Shown: positions 7,434 through 15,652, counted from the stretch's first letter. The stretch: 25,367 nt of DNA from an uncultured Collinsella sp. (GCA_902478875.1 CABSMZ010000009.1:1-25367); one strand, 5' to 3'. The notes: generated by a model from the sequence alone, not told the origin. Made by a program: numbers and translations.

Positions 7434-8891
7434 TTACGCGGCGAGGCGCTTGAGCACGTCGATGAGCAGCTCGTAGAAGCGCTCGGCAGAAGCGAGCTCC
7501 ATGCTCTCGTCCGGGGTGTGGACATCGGAGAGCGTCGGGCCCACGGCGATGGCGTCCAGGCCGTGCAGGGCCTCGGCAAACAGGCCGCACTCAAGGCCGG
7601 CGTGAATGGACTCGATGCGCAGCTCAGAGCCAAAGAGTTCACGATAGCTCTCGACGAAGACTTCGCGGACCGGCGAATGCTCGGCATAGCTCCAGCCGGG
7701 ATACTCGAACTCAAACTTGGCGTCGAAGCCCAGGACATCGGCCAGCGTCTGCAGGCGGTCCTTGAACTCGTTCTGCAGCGAGGTGATCGAGGAGCGCGGG
7801 GACAGCATGATCTTGACCTCGTCGTCAGAAGTGGCAACCACACCGATGTTGGAGGAAACCTCGACGGAGCCGTCGGTGGCGACGTTGCGGCGAATCACGC
7901 CGTTAGGGGCAAGACGCAGGGCACGGATGAGGGCAAGCGCGGACTTCTGGTCCATAGCCTCGACCTCAGCGTTATCGGCAATCTCGACGGTGCAGGTAAA
8001 GCCGGGGTCGAAGACCTCGAGCTCGGCAGTGACGTCGGCGATGATGCCCTTTGCGATCTGGGCCGCGGCCTCGGCGGCAGCGTGGTCGGCGTAGACCAGA
8101 ACAGCCTTGCACTCACGGTTGATGGCGTTGTCCTTGGTGCCGCCGTTAAAGCTGACGATGGCGGGCTCGCCGGCAACCATCAGGCGGTCGATGATGCGGG
8201 CCATGATGAGGTTGCCGTTGCCGCGCTCCAGGTTGATATCGTTGCCGGAATGACCACCCAGTAGGCCGGAGATGTCGAGCGTGAGGGTGCTACCGGTCTT
8301 GTGCTCGCGCGCAATCGGGCAAGTGTAGGTAACGACGACGCCGCCGGCGCAGCTGACGGTGGCAACGCCCTCTTCCTCGGAGTCAAGGTTAATCATGGTG
8401 CGAGCGCTAATCTGGGACTTGTCGAGCGTCTCGGCGCCGACCAGGCCAGTCTCCTCGTCGGTGGTGAATACGCACTCGAGGGCGGGGTGAACGATCGAAT
8501 CGTCATCGAGAACAGTGAGCATCAGAGCGACGGCGATACCGTTGTCGGCGCCCAGAGTGGTGCCGTTAGCGGTGAGGACGCCGTCCTTCACGACCAGGTC
8601 GATACCGTCGGTCGTAAAGTCGTGCTCAACAGAGCCCAACTTGTCGCACACCATATCGATGTGGCCCTGCAGCATCACAGTCGGAGCATTCTCGGCGCCG
8701 GCAGAAGCGGGCTTGCGAATGATGACGTTGTAGACCTCGTCCTGGTACACATCGAGGCCGCGCTCCTTAGCAAACGCAACCAGGAAATCGCTGATGCCCT
8801 TCTCGTTGCCAGACCCACGGGGGATCGCGCTGACCTCCTCAAAGAAATGGAACAGCTGGGCGGGCTCGTAGCCGGTGATCTTGTAATCCAT
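7434..8891 (-). CDS. pepD: Aminoacyl-histidine dipeptidase (M20C, PepD)
   Basis: Cytosolic zinc dipeptidase of peptidase family M20, PepD/carnosinase-like, with broad dipeptide specificity. It has 485 residues, matching the family. The metal site is visible in order: His77 and Asp79 in LQGHIDMVCDK, bridging Asp116 in TTLGADNGIAVA, the catalytic Glu in TTDEETGLVGAE (145-148), and the INLDSEE motif near residue 175. A later HSGNDINLERGNGN motif belongs to the family's dimerisation/active-site region. I chose the ATG at 8891 (MDYKITGYEP) because AAGGAGG lies 5 bases upstream; the frame opens further upstream without a good site. It appears monocistronic. Confidence 0.95.
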   Translation of the reverse strand: MDYKITGYEPAQLFHFFEEVSAIPRGSGNEKGISDFLVAFAKERGLDVYQDEVYNVIIRKPASAGAENAPTVMLQGHIDMVCDKLGSVEHDFTTDGIDLVVKDGVLTANGTTLGADNGIAVALMLTVLDDDSIVHPALECVFTTDEETGLVGAETLDKSQISARTMINLDSEEEGVATVSCAGGVVVTYTCPIAREHKTGSTLTLDISGLLGGHSGNDINLERGNGNLIMARIIDRLMVAGEPAIVSFNGGTKDNAINRECKAVLVYADHAAAEAAAQIAKGIIADVTAELEVFDPGFTCTVEIADNAEVEAMDQKSALALIRALRLAPNGVIRRNVATDGSVEVSSNIGVVATSDDEVKIMLSPRSSITSLQNEFKDRLQTLADVLGFDAKFEFEYPGWSYAEHSPVREVFVESYRELFGSELRIESIHAGLECGLFAEALHGLDAIAVGPTLSDVHTPDESMELASAERFYELLIDVLKRLAA

Positions 8892-9054
8892 GGTGCCTCC
8901 TTGGCGCAACTGGTTAGACAGTAAGACATGCGTCTTGTATATTCCCAGACTTTGCGTGCATAAACCAGTCGAAAACGCCGAGCGCCCTTGCATCATCGGC
9001 TAACGGCGGGAAGACGACACTTTATCAAGCTAAAGCAGGTTAGATGGATAGCAC

Positions 9055-9568
9055 CTAGGATCCGTTGGCCTCTCCAACCAACCTCAGAGCCTGGTAAACG
9101 TCAATGCATATGCCATTGGTATGTTTGATAAGGTCTTTATCCCCTGTTACCACGTAATCGACATCAATACGATTGGCAACGCCCAATATAAGATCGTCCT
9201 CAAAGTCATTGTGATGATGCTTGAACACAAAGGAATCGAACACCTCGTCCGCTCCGACCGAGGCGATAATCGATTTTTGCCGAATCAGGCGAACGCACGC
9301 CCACGCCTGTCTCGTCGGCGGCGGCGATAGCTTCGGGAGTGAGAACACCCCCGCGGCGGGCATCGCCCTTCATCGTCCTTCCCAAGATGTAGTAGATATC
9401 TTTTACAGACAGGGAGGACGAGAAAAGGACGATGTCTTCCGCTTCCGCCGCACGAGAAAAGAGCTCGACTATTGACTCGGACGCATTTGTGCGACCGAGA
9501 AAGTAATCGAGCCAGATGTTAGTGTCGATTAACAGCTTGAGCGGACGTTTTGCACCGACGCCGTTCAT
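9055..9568 (-). pseudogene. PIN-domain (VapC-like) toxin, frameshifted
   Basis: Encodes a PIN-domain RNase, the usual toxin of VapBC-type systems, split between two frames. The first part starts at the ATG at 9568 (overlapping the antitoxin TGA as ATGA). It carries the PIN motif KLLIDTNIWLDYFLGR with Asp15 and the region LFSSSLSVKDIYYIL, and runs to AIAAADE near 9313. The homologous sequence then continues in another frame: QAWACVRLIRQKS, then FEDDLILGVANRIDVDYVVTGDKDLIKH, to the stop at 9055. One extra base near 9310 would explain the change. All acidic residues expected of a nuclease are present across the two halves. It is either a decayed toxin or a sequencing indel; no obvious slippery heptamer supports programmed frameshifting. 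Confidence 0.8.
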
Positions 9569-9933
9569 GATTCGATCCAATCGCTGAATCTCTCGCTCAT
9601 CATTTGGTCGTAGAGCTCGTCGTAATCGTAGGCTTCGTCAGCGCTCGTCCTTTGAATCGAGAACCGCTTGTAATACTTCGAAACTAACGCGGCCCCTTCC
9701 GAGACATGGGACGAACTCGCCTTCGACCGTATGTCGTCAGGCAGAACTTCGTCATTATTTCTTTTTGCGACGGGCATATGACCATTCTCGGTCAAGTACT
9801 GCCACAGTTCCCTCACCGCTTGCGACGGCGTCATGCCGAGGCTTGCGAGCACTGCATCTCCCGCCTCCTTGAGTTGAGAATCAAGGCGCACGTTCATCTG
9901 AGCGGAACGTCTGTCGAGCAACGCCGTTGCCAT
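9565..9933 (-). CDS. RelB/DinJ-family antitoxin
   Basis: Type II antitoxin of 122 residues. The N-terminal part has the RelB/DinJ ribbon-helix-helix signature: AQMNVRLDSQLKEAGDAVLA, then SLGMTPSQAVRELWQYL. The C-terminal half is polar and includes YKRFSIQRTSADEAYDYDEL, a likely toxin-wrapping segment. The ATG at 9933 is chosen for the AAGGAGG 8 bases upstream; a longer frame would run through a palindromic operator. It overlaps the PIN toxin by 4 bp. DinJ-type antitoxins usually partner RelE/YafQ folds, so the PIN partner is a mixed pairing. With the toxin frameshifted, the antitoxin may now be a solitary regulator. Confidence 0.85.
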   Translation of the reverse strand: MATALLDRRSAQMNVRLDSQLKEAGDAVLASLGMTPSQAVRELWQYLTENGHMPVAKRNNDEVLPDDIRSKASSSHVSEGAALVSKYYKRFSIQRTSADEAYDYDELYDQMMSERFSDWIES

Positions 9934-9950
9934 AACCTTGCCTCCTTGCA

Positions 9951-9982
9951 TGCTATACAAACCTATTGGTTTTAGTATAGCA
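9951..9982 (-). promoter_or_regulatory. Palindromic operator of the RelB/DinJ-PIN locus
   Basis: TGCTATAC (9951-9958) is inverted as GTATAGCA (9975-9982), and nested inside is AAACC (9959-9963) with GGTTT (9968-9972). It lies 18 bp before the antitoxin start, just above its ribosome site. RHH antitoxins typically bind such nested repeats to autoregulate. A TATACT sequence within it on the minus strand could be the -10 box. Confidence 0.6.
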
Positions 9983-10166
9983 ATTCCTCTGACAGGCAGG
10001 TGGCTCGACATCGAATCACCGTCGAAGCCTTCGAAAGGGACCGAAATCGCCCCTTACGGGGTCGCAATAAAAATAGCTGATACATATTTGGAACAACTGC
10101 TCACATCGGCTGCAATTCGCTATTCACAGGCAATGGGCACCGCAACGAAGCGCTATGCACAAGCTT

Positions 10167-11798
10167 TTACAGCTCAATCACCTCGTCGCAAGCCTCAAGC
10201 AACTCGGGATCATGCGAGACAACAACCACTATATGATCTTCTTTCTTCTGCTGCAGAATTTCAATGAGCGCTGACCTACTCGCCCCGTCAAGCGCCGACG
10301 TCGGTTCATCGAATAACATGACGGGTGAGTCCTTAAGCAATACACGAATAATTGCAATCTTCTGCTTCTCACCACCCGATATATTATGGTTTTGCTCGTC
10401 CAGCACCCCATCAAGACCATTGGGAAGTGTTGAGACCAGTTTTGTCAAACCAAACTGGTCTACAAGTCGCCCGACTTCAAGAATTGGACAATTATCGCCC
10501 GCGAGTAGCGTCAGATTCTCTCTGAGTGTTCCGTTAACGATTTCAGGTTCTTGCTCGGCGATACCGACGACATACGAGCGTAGATTCATGGAATCAATCT
10601 GGCTCAAATCAACCTCGTCATAAGCAATAGTCCCAACGCAATCATCGGGATATAGACCAGCTATGCCATCGAGAAGCGTGCTTTTCCCGCTTCCGTTTGC
10701 GCCCGACACGCCGTATAAGACTCCTCGATTAAGCGAGATGAGCTCTGGATAATCTATGATTCGATCGGTATCAGGGCGACAAATCGACAGGCCCTTGCAC
10801 ACAAGTGAAACAGGAGAACCAATGCGGACAGAACCGTTTACCTCTTCATCCATTGCCCAAAGGCGCTTAAGGCGTTGGGCGCTCACCTTGCTCGCCTGGT
10901 AGCTTTTGCCCCAAGAAAGCAAGTTCACCAGAGCAGAATTGGCGCTCGAATAATAGCTCAATGCCGTCAGCAGAAAACCAACCGGCATTTTGCCTGCGAC
11001 AATCTCACAGCCTCCAATCGCGAGCAAACAGAACTGCGCGAAGGAAAAAATCAACTGATTCGCAAGTTCGAACCGTGATCCGGCTTTTTGGTTAGCCAAT
11101 ATAGCTGGATAAAGACCATCGAAAGCCTTCTGCAGCCTCAAGGAATAGAAATCGAATAATGAATGGCGACGAAGAAAGGAGACGCTCTCCAGCTGGCTCT
11201 GGAGAGTCCCATAGAAAGCAGCGGTCTTTTCTTGAAACTCAAAGCCTCGATTGAACAGCAGCCCGCTAAACAATCGATAAACTACTGCCCCCGTAACGAT
11301 GCAGGCTAGACAGGCAATCGCCATCGCAATGTTTATATTCATCAACATAATCAAGGAACAAATAATCGTTGCAACACCGCCAATGATATTTGACGCCGAT
11401 GTTATTCCGAATATTATGAGATCGTTTGAATCGTGATTGATTTGCTGATTATAATAGCCCGCGTCAAATCCGATGAAAAACTTCCGGGGCAAACGCTTGA
11501 CGTGTTCAAGTGTGTCAGCGTTAAGTTGATATCCTGCATGCGCTTGAAGGTCGACATAGATTAGGGAAGTCCAATAGGCCAACACTGACCCCACAATGGC
11601 GACCACGCCAATCGCGAAAACACATAAGACTAGCGTCCGCAAACTAATACCGAGGACATTTTTTGCCGCCAGCACATTTACAGTCAGCCCCAACAAATAT
11701 GGTTCAGCAAGACTGCACAGCTGAGACAAGACATCGAGAAGCAGATAGACATAAAGCCTTGGCTTATGGAGGAGATATATCTTCCAAAATCTAAACAT
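10167..11798 (-). CDS. ABC exporter half-transporter of the RiPP cluster
   Basis: Membrane-ATPase fusion of 543 residues that probably exports the modified peptide. The transmembrane domain (about residues 15-300) has hydrophobic segments around 15-40, 54-80, 137-180 and 247-285. The ATPase domain has Walker A GANGSGKST (366-374), the Q-loop around AEQEPEIVNGTLRENL, signature NISGGEKQK, Walker B PVMLFDEPTSALD and switch His529 in VVVVSHD. No C39 peptidase domain precedes the membrane part, unlike many bacteriocin exporters, so leader removal, if any, needs another protease. The ATG at 11798 overlaps the radical SAM stop by 8 bp; the frame continues upstream but would overlap the maturase further. 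It is the last gene of the operon, and visibly A+T-richer than the flanking housekeeping genes. Confidence 0.88.
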   Translation of the reverse strand: MFRFWKIYLLHKPRLYVYLLLDVLSQLCSLAEPYLLGLTVNVLAAKNVLGISLRTLVLCVFAIGVVAIVGSVLAYWTSLIYVDLQAHAGYQLNADTLEHVKRLPRKFFIGFDAGYYNQQINHDSNDLIIFGITSASNIIGGVATIICSLIMLMNINIAMAIACLACIVTGAVVYRLFSGLLFNRGFEFQEKTAAFYGTLQSQLESVSFLRRHSLFDFYSLRLQKAFDGLYPAILANQKAGSRFELANQLIFSFAQFCLLAIGGCEIVAGKMPVGFLLTALSYYSSANSALVNLLSWGKSYQASKVSAQRLKRLWAMDEEVNGSVRIGSPVSLVCKGLSICRPDTDRIIDYPELISLNRGVLYGVSGANGSGKSTLLDGIAGLYPDDCVGTIAYDEVDLSQIDSMNLRSYVVGIAEQEPEIVNGTLRENLTLLAGDNCPILEVGRLVDQFGLTKLVSTLPNGLDGVLDEQNHNISGGEKQKIAIIRVLLKDSPVMLFDEPTSALDGASRSALIEILQQKKEDHIVVVVSHDPELLEACDEVIEL

Positions 11799-13077
11799 CG
11801 TGATCTGCCTTATGTGAGTACTGATAAGTACAAGCCAATCGCATTCTCTGCCTGGCATTGAACTTAACGCTCGCGCATTTTCTCTGGCCCTCCATGGCGG
11901 CGTGGGGACATCCGCCCATACAAGCCGGAAACATTACGCACTCGCCACATACTGGGTCGTTTGGCAAATACTCCATCCATTTCAAATAGTTCGAATTAGC
12001 TTTCACACCTTCTCGAACATTTCCAACGGCGCACTCGCCCTTGCCAACCTCATCCCAACATTTAAAAAGTCTACCAAGCGGATCGATGACAAACGAATTA
12101 AGGGAAACCGCACAGCAGACGCCTGGTTCATACGGCGTAAACGGAATAACGTTGAATCCGCGCTCGCTAGCTTTATCCATAAAGAACGTTTCAACTTGAG
12201 AGAACCCACGCTGAGAAAAACAATGAATGTCATTTGAGCAAGTATCGTTAACATTGTCGACCGCAGCAAGATAAATCGCGACTTTACCGCGAAGCCCTTT
12301 AGCGTCAAGCTCGTCAATCAACGCATCGACCTCTTTGCTATTGGACTCATCGACATTCACGCGAATGGTAATCTGAAGAACGTCGGCACACGAGATGATA
12401 TTCTCGATAATGGTGTCATATGTCGGGCGACCGTCAGCTGGGACCCTCCGCGAATCATGATCCCTCTTTGAGCCATCGATAGTGATTTGAACCGAACCGA
12501 CCTGACAATCAGCAAGCTTCTGAGCAATTTCTCGCGTCAGGAGATATCCGTTCGTTACCATACCGGCAGAATAACTAGCGTCTGGCCTAATCGCCCCTCT
12601 CAGTTCTTTTGTCAGTCGTTCGATCATGTCCACGCAAAGTAGGGGTTCGCCTCCATACCAGTCAACGTGAAGATCGTTGATCCCGGAATAGCCGGAACGC
12701 ACGAATGTTGCGATATCCGTCATTGTCTCCTCTGACATAGTGGGGTGCGAACAGCCCTTTTCATAGCAGTAGGGACACCTAAAGTTGCACGCCAGCGTTG
12801 GAGCAATCGTCAGTCCTAAATAGTCATTTGCAAACCTTGCCGACAAACTCTCAAGCATCAACATTCGCCGCTCGTCAACATCGTCATCTACCAACATGCC
12901 ACCCATCTTAAGGGCCTCTTCGAAATCACCATCCAAGGCGGCGGAACCCTTGCGATATAAATTCAGCTCATTCGTGTGCGCAGCGTCAAGGTCGAGAACG
13001 CCACCAGACTGGGTATTGTAGATAGTGATACCGTTCACATCATTCTCTTCAATAACGTTAAATTCAGACTCTTTCAT
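11791..13077 (-). CDS. Radical SAM/SPASM peptide maturase
   Basis: Predicted to install radical-based cross-links, for example cysteine thioethers, in the neighbouring Cys-rich peptide. It has 428 residues. Residues 1-85 form a small N-terminal region (ITIYNTQSGGVLDLD ... GGMLVDDDVDE) typical of peptide-maturing SPASM enzymes and possibly used in peptide recognition. The radical SAM core has CNFRCPYC (Cys97, 101, 104) for the SAM-cleaving 4Fe-4S cluster, the GGEPLL motif and MVTNGYLL. The C-terminal SPASM domain is Cys-rich: Cys321/322, GRLFKC (340), 349, then CGECVMFPACMGGC (377, 380, 386, 390), 401 and 416. These are enough to ligate two auxiliary clusters. The ATG directly follows the permease stop. 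The family is certain; the chemistry and substrate are inferred from context. Confidence 0.92.
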   Translation of the reverse strand: MKESEFNVIEENDVNGITIYNTQSGGVLDLDAAHTNELNLYRKGSAALDGDFEEALKMGGMLVDDDVDERRMLMLESLSARFANDYLGLTIAPTLACNFRCPYCYEKGCSHPTMSEETMTDIATFVRSGYSGINDLHVDWYGGEPLLCVDMIERLTKELRGAIRPDASYSAGMVTNGYLLTREIAQKLADCQVGSVQITIDGSKRDHDSRRVPADGRPTYDTIIENIISCADVLQITIRVNVDESNSKEVDALIDELDAKGLRGKVAIYLAAVDNVNDTCSNDIHCFSQRGFSQVETFFMDKASERGFNVIPFTPYEPGVCCAVSLNSFVIDPLGRLFKCWDEVGKGECAVGNVREGVKANSNYLKWMEYLPNDPVCGECVMFPACMGGCPHAAMEGQRKCASVKFNARQRMRLACTYQYSHKADHDV

Positions 13078-13887
13078 TTATATGCTCCGTTTTCTGATAG
13101 CACCCTTGATAGCCCAACAAAGTCCGAGGCTGACAATGGGAACGACTGTTGCCAGCGCTACAAATAGCAACGTCCCCGGCACGATGAATTGAATTGGTCG
13201 CGGGGACGCAAGGGTCGCCAGCCATGTCAAGTGCAGTGGCATATTTGGATTCCCGTACCCCAAATAAAGCAGCAGGATGATGAACGATAGAACAAACGCG
13301 CCATTTCCAAAGAGCGAGATGGCCAGGACGAGCAGCAGGCATAACGTTGTGCAAATCAAGGCAGCAAGAGACAGCCGAAGAAGAAACTCTCCGATCATAT
13401 CCATCGTCATTCCTATGCCACTCGCGCTTTGGACCGCACCAACGAGTATCGAAAAGAGAACAAAACCACCGACAAGCGCGACAATCGAGACAAGAGTCCT
13501 TGCAACCAGCAACTGTACTGTTTTCATTCCCCTTGCATAGGAAACAAGCCATTGAGATCCCGTTATCGGAGTTCGAAACGCATAGCCGATGACGAGAACA
13601 GCAACAATAGGAAAGAACAGGGAATGGGCAAGCGGTGCCACAGCGGAAAGGTAGCGAGCTCCATCTTTAACGAGGTCTCCCGGAATTCCCCCAAAACCAT
13701 ATTGTGGGTTTGGAAAGAAGCCCATAACACCGTCGCCAAGCCAATCGCTCGTTCCGTAGGCTCTCCATGGTTCATAAGACACAGAATAGAGCAATGCGAG
13801 CACGAAACCTGCCGTAATCAGCAGAAGAGGCGCTTTGCTCTTCATAACTCGATAGGCTTCAGCCTTAATCATATCTTCGTAGCGCAT
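13078..13887 (-). CDS. ABC-2-type permease subunit (second of pair)
   Basis: Polytopic membrane protein of 269 residues with roughly six hydrophobic segments (e.g. PLLLITAGFVLALLYSV, FFPIVAVLVIGYAF, IVALVGGFVLFSILVGAV, FVLSFIILLLYLG). It resembles the permeases of lantibiotic/bacitracin-type resistance ABC systems. It shares two landmarks with the preceding permease: an extracellular-looking YGTSD followed by GFF-N, and SYARGMKTVQLLVARTLV matching TYAKGMGVAKAVVAKWLV. The pair therefore looks like diverged duplicates forming a heterodimer with the ATPase. The ATG at 13887 follows a GGAGG-rich site and lies 2 bp after the previous stop; its own stop abuts the maturase ATG. A role in producer immunity is inferred. 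Confidence 0.82.
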   Translation of the reverse strand: MRYEDMIKAEAYRVMKSKAPLLLITAGFVLALLYSVSYEPWRAYGTSDWLGDGVMGFFPNPQYGFGGIPGDLVKDGARYLSAVAPLAHSLFFPIVAVLVIGYAFRTPITGSQWLVSYARGMKTVQLLVARTLVSIVALVGGFVLFSILVGAVQSASGIGMTMDMIGEFLLRLSLAALICTTLCLLLVLAISLFGNGAFVLSFIILLLYLGYGNPNMPLHLTWLATLASPRPIQFIVPGTLLFVALATVVPIVSLGLCWAIKGAIRKRSI

Positions 13888-13889
13888 TT

Positions 13890-14693
13890 CTACCCCCTCC
13901 TCGCTTTGATTCCCATGACCCCGAGCTGCAACGAAACAACGGTGCAAATGACAGAGAAAAGAATGATCTGATTAATGGCTAGGCCTTGAAAGCACAGATT
14001 TCCAAGATGGCGCAAGTATGGTCCGACTGAGATCCACCAGGGAATTTGCGTCGATGCGTGATTGGAAAAGACCACCAACGTATATTCATCGGAGGCGAGC
14101 AGCGTCCCGACCAACACCAACATAATGCTAAGCGGTGCATTTCTAAACAAATAGAAAACTGCCATCGACTGAGCTACTAATGCAGCCAAAATAGCATCAA
14201 TCAAAAGCAACACGGGCAGGTATCTATCAAGAAACACCCGCCCATCCACATAGCAGCCAAGCGGAGATTTGAAGAGAGTGAATCCCGAAAACAGGTTGAA
14301 CGCTGTTGAAGTTGCAATCGTCAGAACAAGCCACTTTGCGACAACGGCCTTTGCTACACCCATCCCTTTTGCATACGTCACTTCAGAAGACCTGCTTTGA
14401 TAATCCATGGCGCAGGAAATAACAATGCATCCGACTAGAACGAAAAACCACTCGTAGGTCATGAATAGTGCCGTCCGAACCGCCGAACCAGCCGGGTCAG
14501 TCTTGTCGAGGATGTTTGCAAAGAAACCAATCTGTTTGCCGACTCCCCCTAAATCAGATGTTCCATAAGTCCCATACATATTTGGATTACAGACATCTTT
14601 AACAATCCAAATTCCCCAGATCAACAACACGAAAAAGGCTGGATTTCTGGGCAACCGACGGGCTTCGCATCTAATCAGTCGCAGAAGTTGCAT
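13890..14693 (-). CDS. ABC-2-type permease subunit (first of pair)
   Basis: Polytopic membrane protein of 267 residues. Hydrophobic segments lie near residues 19-33, 79-97, 118-140, 160-205 and 238-262. The region YGTYGTSDLGGVGKQIGFF sits between the first two segments, followed by the TYAKGMGVAKAVVAKW motif it shares with its neighbour. The start overlaps the end of the ATPase gene by 23 bp, a strong sign of coupled translation and complex formation. No sequence similarity to a named transporter can be claimed by eye beyond the LanE/LanG-like or BcrB-like architecture. Its likely job is to expel or exclude the cluster's peptide from the producer's membrane; this is inference. Confidence 0.8.
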   Translation of the reverse strand: MQLLRLIRCEARRLPRNPAFFVLLIWGIWIVKDVCNPNMYGTYGTSDLGGVGKQIGFFANILDKTDPAGSAVRTALFMTYEWFFVLVGCIVISCAMDYQSRSSEVTYAKGMGVAKAVVAKWLVLTIATSTAFNLFSGFTLFKSPLGCYVDGRVFLDRYLPVLLLIDAILAALVAQSMAVFYLFRNAPLSIMLVLVGTLLASDEYTLVVFSNHASTQIPWWISVGPYLRHLGNLCFQGLAINQIILFSVICTVVSLQLGVMGIKARRG

Positions 14694-15399
14694 TATCTGC
14701 CTCCCCGATCAAATCCAAAAACCGCTTTTCCAGACTTCTGTCTTTGTAGGAGTTTTCTTCCTTAACGAGAAGCCTGCCTTGATGGAGAAAAGCAAAAGAT
14801 GTCGCAACTTTCTCCAATTCATCTAGGTTATGGCTTGAAATGAGCACCGTTTTATCCCGTTTGTCCTTCAACGACAGCAGGAGATCACGCACCTCAATCA
14901 CACCCACTGGATCGAGCCCGTTTATGGGTTCATCCATAATGAGTAGTTGCGGGTTGCCCAGAAGAGCCGTTCCGATATCCAGACGACGCTTCATGCCGAG
15001 CGAGTATTGTTTTACCGATGCATCCGCCGCATTTTCTAGGCCAACGGCAGCGAGCACTCGATTAACTTCATTTTTCGGCAGCCCCCACTCGATACAGCGT
15101 GAGATCAAGTTTTCTCGGCCGGTTAAGTTCAAGAATGCCCCACAGCCGTCGGGGACGAATCCGATATTTCTGCGTGCTCTTGCCAGACCTGTTCTCCCAG
15201 ACTCGCCGAAAAAACTGATTGAGCCTTTCGTTGCTTTAAGCAAGCCAAGAAGAATATCAATCAACGTACTCTTCCCCGCGCCGTTCTCCCCAACGAGAGC
15301 GCACACTTCGCCCTCATCTATATCAAATGAAACATCAGACAACGCCCAGTTTTTGCCGTAGCGCTTTGATAGATCCTTGATTGAAATCGCATTACCCAT
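14671..15399 (-). CDS. ABC transporter ATPase (BcrA/LanF-like)
   Basis: Soluble ATPase of 242 residues that should power the two permeases downstream. Walker A is GENGAGKST (residues 37-45), the signature is YSLGMKRRL (132-140), Walker B is LLIMDEPINGLDP (152 onward), and the switch His190 lies in ISSHNLDEL. The overall pattern matches the CcmA/BcrA class of stand-alone ATPases found in bacitracin and lantibiotic self-protection. The ATG at 15399 has GAGG 10 bases upstream. The gene lies directly behind the terminator that follows the peptide gene, so its expression should depend on readthrough. Its 3' end overlaps the first permease. Confidence 0.92.
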   Translation of the reverse strand: MGNAISIKDLSKRYGKNWALSDVSFDIDEGEVCALVGENGAGKSTLIDILLGLLKATKGSISFFGESGRTGLARARRNIGFVPDGCGAFLNLTGRENLISRCIEWGLPKNEVNRVLAAVGLENAADASVKQYSLGMKRRLDIGTALLGNPQLLIMDEPINGLDPVGVIEVRDLLLSLKDKRDKTVLISSHNLDELEKVATSFAFLHQGRLLVKEENSYKDRSLEKRFLDLIGEADNATSATD

Positions 15400-15416
15400 G
15401 TCTCATGAACCTCATT

Positions 15417-15462
15417 AAAAAAGGCAGCGCGGCCGACGGATGGCAGTTATCGACCACGCTGC
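15417..15462 (-). terminator. Partial terminator between peptide gene and transporter genes
   Basis: Read on the minus strand, GCAGCGTGGTCGA pairs with TCGGCCGCGCTGC through a 13-bp stem with two G-U pairs, then six T (bases 15417-15422 on the plus strand are A). It lies 41 bp after the peptide stop and 18 bp before the ATPase start. This peptide-terminator-biosynthesis layout is familiar from bacteriocin operons, where it gives excess precursor transcript. Confidence 0.85.
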
Positions 15463-15502
15463 TTACCCTCTGCTGTCTTAACCAGCATTAACGTTCGCGT
15501 TG

Positions 15503-15613
15503 CTAGAAATGAACATAGACGCCAAAACAGCTACAGCGCGAACACGGGTGGTAATTGCGGCAGCCACCACCGCCACCCTGCACGTTGCTGCACGGATCGA
15601 TTACCCAGTTCAT
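15503..15613 (-). CDS. Five-cysteine RiPP precursor peptide (predicted)
   Basis: A 36-residue ORF with an excellent ribosome site (AAAGGAGG, 6 bases before the ATG), its own promoter and its own terminator, heading a maturase/transporter operon. It begins MNWVIDPCSNVQ, continues with five glycines, and ends in CRNYHPCSRCSCFGVYVHF. Cysteines are at 8, 18, 24, 27 and 29, giving a compact CxxCxC cluster, followed by an aromatic tail. There is no signal peptide and no long leader. A short leader of about 17 residues ending at the Gly5 run, with a 19-residue core, is one possible reading. Expected modification is radical-SAM cross-linking of cysteines. It could instead be a metal-binding peptide. 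I recognise no named family. Confidence 0.8.
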   Translation of the reverse strand: MNWVIDPCSNVQGGGGGCRNYHPCSRCSCFGVYVHF

Positions 15614-15652
15614 AATTACCTCCTTTCGATTTATCGTCTGTTTTAATACTTC

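Noticed and set aside
9300..9325. Programmed frameshift in the PIN toxin
   Set aside because: No slippery heptamer or downstream stem was evident; a simple indel explains the break.
10034..10070. GCCCC...GGGGT hairpin downstream of the ABC exporter
   Set aside because: The stem is short and no T run follows on the minus strand, so I could not support it as the operon terminator.
15478..15576. Alternative-frame ORF across the peptide gene (GTG start, hydrophobic, ending in SSNANVNAG)
   Set aside because: It lacks a ribosome site and starts inside the peptide gene. Its hydrophobic look follows from the shifted glycine and cysteine codons. The ATG frame has a near-perfect ribosome site, so I prefer it.
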